Shown here: positions 58,803-64,000 of the stretch, one piece after another
Position numbering within the stretch: position 1 is the stretch's first letter
Layout of the letters: every line of letters starts with the position of its first letter
Assembly: GCA_036388635.1 (NCBI GenBank)
Contig: DASVRL010000352.1
Location: 1 to 64,000, forward strand
Length of the DNA: 64,000 bases
Source: JALZHR01 sp036388635
GTDB lineage: Bacteria; Acidobacteriota; Blastocatellia; Pyrinomonadales; Pyrinomonadaceae
Direction: 5' to 3'
Program-made: the position numbers and the translations under genes
Notes under the pieces: model-generated
Database searches by the model: none
Told to the model about the DNA's origin: nothing
What the model saw: only the letters and a program-made list of their open reading frames with translations

Positions 58803-59519
58803 TTATTTCAAAACGTCGAATTTGCCGTAAGTTTTGCCGAGTTTGAAGGCGGCAGATTTGCCGGATTTGCGCCATTTGTTTTCGCCCGCCGAGGCGTATT
58901 TTTCGCGGTAGAAAATCGGAGTTTTGCCGGGTTTGACCGTGACTTTATAACCGAAATCGCCGGTTTCTTCGCCGAAGCTGTCGGCTTGAAACCAGCCCAA
59001 GCCTTTGACGGCTCCGGCGGCGGAAAATTCCATAATATCGACTCCGCTGCCGCCTTGCCCCTGATGCATTCCGCCCGAATAATAGACGGCGAATTCGTCC
59101 AAGCCGTTTTGATTGACGTCCGGCAGACGTTTTAAACCCATCGCCCAGCCGCCTTCGGAAACGTAGCTCGCCGTAATGCGCCCGTTTTCCAGCAAAACCA
59201 GACCGTTATTGCCAAAGCCGTTTCCGGTTTGACAAAATTGGTAAAAGATTAAAGTCTGGTCGGCGTTCGGCTTGGAAAAAGCGCCTCGCGCCGCGCCCGC
59301 GATGCTGAATTCTTCGGTGCAGACTTCGCCTTCCGCCCACATTTTTCTCGCTTTCGGCAAAACGTTTCGCTTGATTAAATTTTCCTGCGCCGCGTTTGCC
59401 GTCAGCGGTTTCTCGTCCTTGGTCGGGTCGTTGACGACAATCGTCGACGGCTGCGCGAAAGCGTTTGTCGCCAGAAAGCAAAAAGCGATTAAAATGCTGA
59501 ATAAAAATTTGTTTTTCAT
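58803..59519 (-). CDS. Exported protein of unknown function
   Basis: A signal peptide (MKNKFLFSILIAFCFLATNA, cut near 23 at AFAQ) precedes ~215 residues with no recognised catalytic motif. The Gly- and aromatic-rich middle (TGNGFGNNGLVLLENGRITA, GGMHQGQGGSGVDIMEF) and the repeated WRKSGKSAAFKLGKTYGKF-like end resemble propeller-derived exported proteins of acidobacteria. Two Cys (EVCTEEF and FCQTG) may form a disulphide. No close neighbour on the strand helps. It begins 80 bases from the divergent acetyltransferase gene. Confidence 0.65.
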   Translation of the reverse strand: MKNKFLFSILIAFCFLATNAFAQPSTIVVNDPTKDEKPLTANAAQENLIKRNVLPKARKMWAEGEVCTEEFSIAGAARGAFSKPNADQTLIFYQFCQTGNGFGNNGLVLLENGRITASYVSEGGWAMGLKRLPDVNQNGLDEFAVYYSGGMHQGQGGSGVDIMEFSAAGAVKGLGWFQADSFGEETGDFGYKVTVKPGKTPIFYREKYASAGENKWRKSGKSAAFKLGKTYGKFDVLK

Positions 59520-59599
59520 AACCCGAAAAGCATAATCGAAAACTTATTTTCAAACAAGATTTGCATTCGCCGAAAGTTTCTTTGTAGGCTAAAGACATA

Positions 59600-59884
59600 A
59601 TGAAGATTCAAAGACAACAGCACGGAAATCGAGGCGCGTTTTTCATCGAGGAAAACGGCGAATGGGTCGCGGAAATGACATACAGCCGCGAAGGCACGCG
59701 AAAAATCGTGATTGACCACACGGAAGTCAGTGACGCGCTGAAAGGCAAAGGAATCGGCAAATACCTGGTCGCGGCGGCGGTGCAATACGCGCGAAAAAAT
59801 AATCTGCTGATAAAACCGACCTGCCCGTTCGTCAAATCGGTGCTCGAAAAAAGCGAAGAATACGAGGATGTTTTGACAAAATAG
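59600..59884 (+). CDS. Small GNAT-family acetyltransferase (YjdJ type)
   Basis: The 94-residue protein is of the minimal GNAT type (N-acetyltransferase CG family) with the acetyl-CoA loop LKGKGIGKYLVAAAVQYARK and the C-terminal CPFVKSVLEKSEEYEDVL. The start of the fold (FFIEENGEWVAEMTYSREGT) is intact. Targets are unknown; small members of this kind modify small amines or act as stress proteins. The mqnA start codon follows the stop directly, so the two genes are translated from one message. A link to menaquinone synthesis is not implied. Confidence 0.9.
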   Translation: MKIQRQQHGNRGAFFIEENGEWVAEMTYSREGTRKIVIDHTEVSDALKGKGIGKYLVAAAVQYARKNNLLIKPTCPFVKSVLEKSEEYEDVLTK

Positions 59885-60682
59885 ATGCCGACGCCGCGCA
59901 TTTCCGCTTCGAGCTATTCAAACACGGCGCCTTTGATTTGGTCGTTTCTCTACGGCACCAATCGCGGCAGATTCGAGATGATTCTCGACACCGCGCCGGC
60001 GCGCTCCGCCGAGCTTCTGTCGCAAGCCCGCGTCGATGCCGCGCTCGTTCCCGTTATCGCTTACCAGATGATTGCAGACGTTCTGCTGGTTCCAAACGTC
60101 TGCGTCGGCGCGCGCGAAAAAGTCAGGAGCGTCTGCCTGGCGACGCGCGGCGAGGATTTGCAAAACGTCAAAACGGTGGCGCTCGACGTTTCGTCAAAAA
60201 CTTCGGTCGCGCTGGCGAAAATAATCTTTCGTGAATTTCTCGGACGCGAGCCGGAATGGAAAATTTCAAAACCGAACTTAGAGAAAATGCTCGCCGAATC
60301 GGACTGCGCTCTGCTGATCGGCGACCCGGCGCTCGTCATTGACGAGAGCGTCTATCGAAAATTCGATCTGGCGGAAACGTGGAAAAGCTTTACCGGCTTG
60401 GGATTTGTGTTTGCGATGTGGATGGCGAACGCGGAGAAAGCGGAAATTGCGCGAACGATTGATTTAGCGGCGGCGCGCGACGAAGGCTTACGGCATCTGG
60501 ACGAGATTATTTCAAACTACGAAAGCGAGATTTCGCTTCAAAGGGAAGATTTCAAAAAATATCTGTCGGAAAATATTTCGTATTCGATAGACGACGAGAT
60601 GCAGAAAGGCTTGGAGCTTTATTTCAAACTGGCACACAAAAACGGCTTGATTGACAAATACAAGCCGCTTTCGTTTATCTGA
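59885..60682 (+). CDS. mqnA: Chorismate dehydratase MqnA
   Basis: MqnA converts chorismate to 3-enolpyruvylbenzoate, the first step of the futalosine route to menaquinone. The 265-residue protein has the periplasmic-binding-like fold with the typical start ISASSYSNTAPLIWSFLYG (the conserved NTAPL), the DAALVPVIAY core and LLIGDPALV. Its C-terminus ends with a helix bundle and YFKLAHKNGLIDKY. The gene follows the GNAT stop with no gap, with the ATG of mqnA immediately after TAG. mqnC lies 375 bases downstream on the same strand, so two genes of the pathway are near each other. Confidence 0.95.
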   Translation: MPTPRISASSYSNTAPLIWSFLYGTNRGRFEMILDTAPARSAELLSQARVDAALVPVIAYQMIADVLLVPNVCVGAREKVRSVCLATRGEDLQNVKTVALDVSSKTSVALAKIIFREFLGREPEWKISKPNLEKMLAESDCALLIGDPALVIDESVYRKFDLAETWKSFTGLGFVFAMWMANAEKAEIARTIDLAAARDEGLRHLDEIISNYESEISLQREDFKKYLSENISYSIDDEMQKGLELYFKLAHKNGLIDKYKPLSFI

Positions 60683-60773
60683 AAAAAGCCCAGAGCCAGA
60701 CCGCCACGACCACAAATAAAAGCAGCGCCGCGTCGTTTGCTCTGAATCCCTCGTTTTCCCGGCTGTTTCGCAT
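60675..60773 (-). CDS. Small 32-residue membrane protein
   Basis: A minus-strand frame of 33 codons from ATG 60773, with AGGGAGAA about ten bases upstream, encodes a charged N-terminus (MRNSRENEGFRAND) followed by the single hydrophobic helix AALLLFVVVAVWLWAFFR. The stop overlaps the 3' end of mqnA by eight bases. The good ribosome site and typical single-span design suggest a true small protein; translation is not proven. Confidence 0.45.
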   Translation of the reverse strand: MRNSRENEGFRANDAALLLFVVVAVWLWAFFR

Positions 60774-60971
60774 AAATAATATTCTCCCTGGTAAAAATTC
60801 CTCTCGATTTGTAATAGCGTATTTCGCTCGCCGAAAGTATCAATGCTCTGGCACAAATATTGATACCGATTATATGACTGATTTGAAATTCGCTTTTTGC
60901 GCGATTTCGGATTCGTTTCGCAGAAAATTTTTCGCAAACTGCGATTTCGATTGGCAAAATGAAAGAAAGCG

Positions 60972-61022
60972 AAGGCAATAGTAAAAAGTATTTTCTCAAT
61001 TTTGATTTTTACCTTTTGCCTT
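60972..61022. repeat. Inverted repeat, unit like AAGGCAATAGTAAAAA
   Basis: AAGGCAATAGTAAAAAGT (60972-60989) faces TTTTTACCTTTTGCCTT (61006-61022). The unit resembles the direct repeats at 40955-40991. The rest of the gap 60774-61057 is AT-rich and contains the 7-base inverted pair TATCAAT/ATTGATA at 60838-60865; no gene is seen there. Confidence 0.7.
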
Positions 61023-61057
61023 GTCTTAAAATTTCCGTGTTAGAATTATTTTGATTT

Positions 61058-62203
61058 ATGAACAGCGATATTCAACCGATTTTAGATAAGGCTCTGGCAG
61101 GCGAAAGACTGACGGCGGAAGACGCGACCGCGCTTCTCGAATCGAGCGATTTCGTCCGCATCGGCTTGGCGGCGCACGAAATGCGGATGCGAAAAAATCC
61201 GACCGACGTCGTGACCTACATCATCGACCGCAACATCAATTACACGAACGTCTGCAACGTCGTCTGCACGTTCTGCGCGTTTTATCGCCGACCGGGAAAG
61301 CCCGACACCTACGTTCACTCGATCGAGGAAATCTGCAAGCGCATCGACGAAACCATCGCGCTCGGCGGCACCGGCGTTTTGATGCAGGGCGGTCTGCATC
61401 CCGACTTTAATATCGAATGGTATGAAAACCTACTTTCGACTTTGCACGCGAAATATCCGACGTTTCAGCTGCATTGCTTTTCGCCGCCGGAAATTCACAA
61501 TATTTCTTTGATTTCCGCTCTGGATTACGAAACGATTCTGCGCCGGCTGAAAGCCGCCGGATTGTATTCGATGCCGGGCGGCGGCGGCGAAATTCTCGAC
61601 GACGAAGTCAGAAAAAGAGTTTCGACGAAATGCAATACGCAGGAATGGCTCGACGTGATGCGCGCCGTGCACAAAGTCGGATTGCGCTCGACGGCGACGA
61701 TGATGTTCGGCATCGGCGACAAAGTCGCCCACCGCGTCCGCCACCTCGAAAGAGTGCGCGATTTGCAGGACGAAACGGGCGGCTTCACGGCGTTTATTCC
61801 GTGGACTTTCCAGCGCGAAAACACCGCTCTGGGGCGCAAAATCACGGAAGAGCCGACCGGCATCGACTACCTGAAAATGCTCGCCGTTTCGCGTCTATTT
61901 TTGGATAACGTCCGGCACATTCAGGCGTCGTGGCTGACGCAGGGCTTACGGCTCGGACAAACCGCTCTGCGTTTCGGCGCGGACGATATGGGCTCGATTA
62001 TGATTGAAGAAAACGTCGTTTCGGCGGCGGGCGCGGATACGCAGGCGAACGAAAAAGAATTGCGCTATCAAATCTCCGAAGCCGGATTCACGCCGCAGCA
62101 GCGCGATATTTTATATGAATACGTGAGCCGCGAAAACGTCGTCGAACTGGACGCGAGAAAATCAATGCCGCTTCGCCAATTGAGCGTCGCTTTTGCGGAT
62201 TAG
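61058..62203 (+). CDS. mqnC: Cyclic dehypoxanthine futalosine synthase MqnC
   Basis: MqnC is a radical-SAM enzyme that cyclises dehypoxanthinyl futalosine in menaquinone synthesis. The CxxxCxxC cluster motif is present as NVCNVVCTFCAFY (about 64-76). The MqnC-specific features GGTGVLMQGGLHPDFNIEWY, the YSMPGGGGEIL loop and FIPWTFQRENTAL follow, and the C-terminal domain (about 270-381) matches in length. The substrate-binding region and 381-residue length fit. Together with mqnA it shows that the organism uses the futalosine pathway. mqnB and mqnD must lie elsewhere. Confidence 0.97.
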   Translation: MNSDIQPILDKALAGERLTAEDATALLESSDFVRIGLAAHEMRMRKNPTDVVTYIIDRNINYTNVCNVVCTFCAFYRRPGKPDTYVHSIEEICKRIDETIALGGTGVLMQGGLHPDFNIEWYENLLSTLHAKYPTFQLHCFSPPEIHNISLISALDYETILRRLKAAGLYSMPGGGGEILDDEVRKRVSTKCNTQEWLDVMRAVHKVGLRSTATMMFGIGDKVAHRVRHLERVRDLQDETGGFTAFIPWTFQRENTALGRKITEEPTGIDYLKMLAVSRLFLDNVRHIQASWLTQGLRLGQTALRFGADDMGSIMIEENVVSAAGADTQANEKELRYQISEAGFTPQQRDILYEYVSRENVVELDARKSMPLRQLSVAFAD

Positions 62204-62244
62204 AAATATCAGCCGGTTTATCAGCGCCTGACACTGTCAATCAA

Positions 62245-62634
62245 ATGCGAAATGTTATTGCTTGTCTGGCTTCGATTTCCTTAATATTCTGGTCGGGTGA
62301 AATTATTTTCAGAGCGGGAATTATCGGCTGGTTAATGATAATTTCGTCGTGCTTGTTTATACCCTTGATTGCGGGTTTAAACTCCGACAAGTTTTTAATC
62401 GTTTGGATTGTTACCTTCAACGGCTGCGTTTCGATTTCGATATTTTGGGAAAATTTAAAACCTTATACTCAAGGACGCGACCCGCAATTTTGGATTCGTT
62501 TTCAAGAATCGGAAATTTCGCTATATATCGGCGGTTGGTTAGCCGGAATAATATTCTCGCTCGTCGTCTACGCTGTGGTCTGGACGTTTCGACCCGGCAT
62601 CGGCATCGGCGACGCCGGTAAAAATGCATTATAA
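62245..62634 (+). CDS. Small membrane protein, unknown
   Basis: The 129-residue protein has four hydrophobic stretches (about 4-20, 25-45, 50-68 and 90-115) separated by short loops, with a charged loop at 72-90 (KPYTQGRDPQFWIRFQESEI). No family is recognised. Codon use is AT-richer than that of the neighbouring mqnC, a feature of several small genes in this window. It follows mqnC by 41 bases without a strong ribosome site. The function is unknown. Confidence 0.6.
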   Translation: MRNVIACLASISLIFWSGEIIFRAGIIGWLMIISSCLFIPLIAGLNSDKFLIVWIVTFNGCVSISIFWENLKPYTQGRDPQFWIRFQESEISLYIGGWLAGIIFSLVVYAVVWTFRPGIGIGDAGKNAL

Positions 62635-62749
62635 ATATAGCGAACGAGAGATTTTAACATTACCGTTATTACACAATTATTACGATTGTTTCGCCCTCGA
62701 CCTGTTACTCTTAAACTTGCAGTATTTTAACAATCGAAAAAGTGAATAA

Positions 62750-63607
62750 ATGCAGAACATTATCGAATCCGAGCCTCTAAGCCGAAATATCAACTGGAAA
62801 AATTTATCGATCGTCGTCAGCTTTCACCTTTTGACGATTGCGGCTTTGTTCAGCTTTAGCTGGGAAAATCTGGCGGTGATGCTGGTCGGAAACTGGATTG
62901 TCGGCAGTCTGGGCGTCGGTCTGGGTTATCACCGGCTTTTGACGCACCGCAGTTTTAAAGCGCCGAAATGGCTGGAATATACGCTTTCGACATTCGGCGC
63001 GCTGGCGATACAGGACGATGCGCCGAAATGGGTGGCGACGCACCGCATTCATCATCAGTTTACGGAAACCGACAAAGACCCGCATTCGACGCGTCCGGGA
63101 TTCTGGTGGGCGCATATGGAATGGATTCTGAAAGGAACGGCGCAAGACCACGACCAGGAGACCTTGAAACGTTACGTGCCGGATTTGCTCAAAGACAAAT
63201 TTCACGTTCTGCTGGCGCGTTTTTATTACGTTCCGCTTCTCGCCTCGGGCGCGGGTTTATTTTTAATCGGCGGCTGGTCGATGGTTTTATGGGGCGTTTT
63301 CGCGCGCGTCGTTTTCGGCTGGCATTCGACGTGGCTGGTCAATTCGGCGACGCACTTTTGGGGCGAACGGCGTTTTGCAACGAAAGACGATTCGACCAAT
63401 AACTGGCTAATCGCGCTGCTGACTTTCGGCGAAGGCTGGCACAATAATCATCACGCGCAGCCCCGCTCGGCGCGACACGGGCTTCGGTGGTATGAATTCG
63501 ATATGAACTGGCTGACGATTCGCCTTTTCGAAAAGCTCGGCTGGGCGAAAGAAATCCGCCGCTTTGAGACGAAAAAAGCACCGGCGGAACTAAAACGCGC
63601 GACTTAA
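62750..63607 (+). CDS. Acyl-CoA/acyl-lipid delta-9 desaturase
   Basis: The 285-residue membrane protein has the three histidine boxes of stearoyl-type desaturases: HRLLTHRSF (HxxxxH), HRIHHQFTETDKDPHS (HxxHH) and GWHNNHHAQPRSARHG (HxxHH). They coordinate the di-iron centre that inserts a cis double bond in fatty acyl chains. Hydrophobic spans at about 22-42, 45-60, 160-180 and 185-205 fit the topology. It contributes to membrane fluidity control. No reductase or ferredoxin gene is adjacent. The ATG at 62750 follows an AT-rich leader. Confidence 0.93.
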   Translation: MQNIIESEPLSRNINWKNLSIVVSFHLLTIAALFSFSWENLAVMLVGNWIVGSLGVGLGYHRLLTHRSFKAPKWLEYTLSTFGALAIQDDAPKWVATHRIHHQFTETDKDPHSTRPGFWWAHMEWILKGTAQDHDQETLKRYVPDLLKDKFHVLLARFYYVPLLASGAGLFLIGGWSMVLWGVFARVVFGWHSTWLVNSATHFWGERRFATKDDSTNNWLIALLTFGEGWHNNHHAQPRSARHGLRWYEFDMNWLTIRLFEKLGWAKEIRRFETKKAPAELKRAT

Positions 63608-63653
63608 AATCCGACTTTTGCAAAACCTCAAAACAGCAGTCCGGGCGCGAAAA

Positions 63654-64000
63654 TCATTCGACCGGTTTGGTCAGCGGATGCCGTCTCGGAATGGCGGAAT
63701 TTACCGCTTTCGAAGTGAGGACAATATAATTCAGCTTGATGCGCTCGTCTTTTGCATTACCTTCCTCATTAGAGACATCATAATCAATCTCCAAATCGTA
63801 ACCATTCGTCGAAAGTCTTTTACAAACATCTTCGGGCAGATGAAATAAAAAGGCGTCGGCATAACGCCCCATACTTTCGTCGGCAAATCCGATAGGTTCG
63901 GCGTTTCTGTCGTTCAAATAAACCGGAATTTTATTTATCGTGTCACACTTTTCGGCGAGCTTTCCGAGGATGTAACGGCGCTTTATTGCTAAGGGACTGT
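63654..64000 (-). CDS. Partial unknown protein, 5' end beyond window
   Basis: The minus-strand frame is open from the right edge to the stop at 63654, covering 114 residues of the C-terminal part. The text includes LGKLAEKCDTINKIPVYLND and RYADAFLFHLPEDVCKRLST, ending in LTSKAVNSAIPRRHPLTKPV. No family is recognised. Charge and length suggest a soluble protein. The true start lies beyond 64000. It converges on the desaturase gene. Confidence 0.6.
   Translation of the reverse strand, partial: SPLAIKRRYILGKLAEKCDTINKIPVYLNDRNAEPIGFADESMGRYADAFLFHLPEDVCKRLSTNGYDLEIDYDVSNEEGNAKDERIKLNYIVLTSKAVNSAIPRRHPLTKPVE

Noticed and set aside
60848..60865. Sigma-54-like sequence TGGCACAAATATTGATA upstream of mqnC
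   Set aside because: The -12 element is TTGAT rather than TTGCW and it lies about 200 bases from the mqnC start; only the -24 half fits.

Overview
The window looks like a chromosomal segment of a Gram-negative bacterium of moderate GC content, most likely an acidobacterium of the Blastocatellia/Pyrinomonadales type. This placement is inferred from gene content, not from a marker-gene search: two genes of the futalosine menaquinone route (mqnA, mqnC), many exported hydrolases and beta-propellers, FG-GAP/CHRD proteins, an Agl23-like membrane protein, outer-membrane and OmpA-type proteins, and LytTR signalling. One tRNA gene (anticodon CAT) is present. There is no rRNA, CRISPR array, transposase or prophage.

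Layout. 1-2.9 kb: a truncated tsaD, a 70-residue membrane protein behind a textbook sigma-54 promoter, an MscS channel, and divergent dps with a Fur/PerR-like operator on its promoter. 2.9-16.6 kb: ten minus-strand genes, almost all with export signals (metallo-beta-lactamase fold hydrolase, two serine hydrolases, two amidohydrolases, M28 peptidase, beta-propellers, NTF2-like proteins). 16.8-18.8 kb: a LytS/LytTR-type two-component pair. 18.9-23.6 kb: HerA-like ATPase, KTSC protein, MgtC with a Pho-like box, DedA. 23.6-27.6 kb: two overlapping polytopic membrane proteins of glycan type. 27.9-34.6 kb: ychF, a Cys-rich exported pair, a nucleotidyltransferase/EEP-phosphatase pair, a hybrid histidine kinase and a papain-like protease. 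34.8-48.6 kb: tRNA, DinB, M61 peptidase, MFS, a free-standing LigD phosphoesterase domain, a GlcD-type oxidase, two alkyltransferase-like proteins and an Imm8-like gene.

48.7-56.6 kb: a seven-gene minus-strand operon (unknown protein, PspA-like coiled coil, substrate-binding protein fused to OmpA, ABC permease, ABC ATPase, membrane coiled coil, AAA+ ATPase). It starts at a strong sigma-70 promoter and reads as an envelope-stress or envelope-linked transport machine; I regard it as the best candidate for an under-described system. 56.8-58.6 kb: kptA operon with a short ORF interrupted by an in-frame UGA, then a cyclase-family gene. 58.8-64 kb: mqnA, mqnC, a fatty-acid desaturase and small membrane proteins.

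Running through the whole window is a second signal: about twenty intergenic inverted repeats whose arms are built of short, degenerate direct repeats. The unit differs from locus to locus, but several loci share one. They separate genes, sit in four gaps of the PspA operon, encode the tail of at least one protein, and similar low-complexity runs occur inside two membrane-protein genes.
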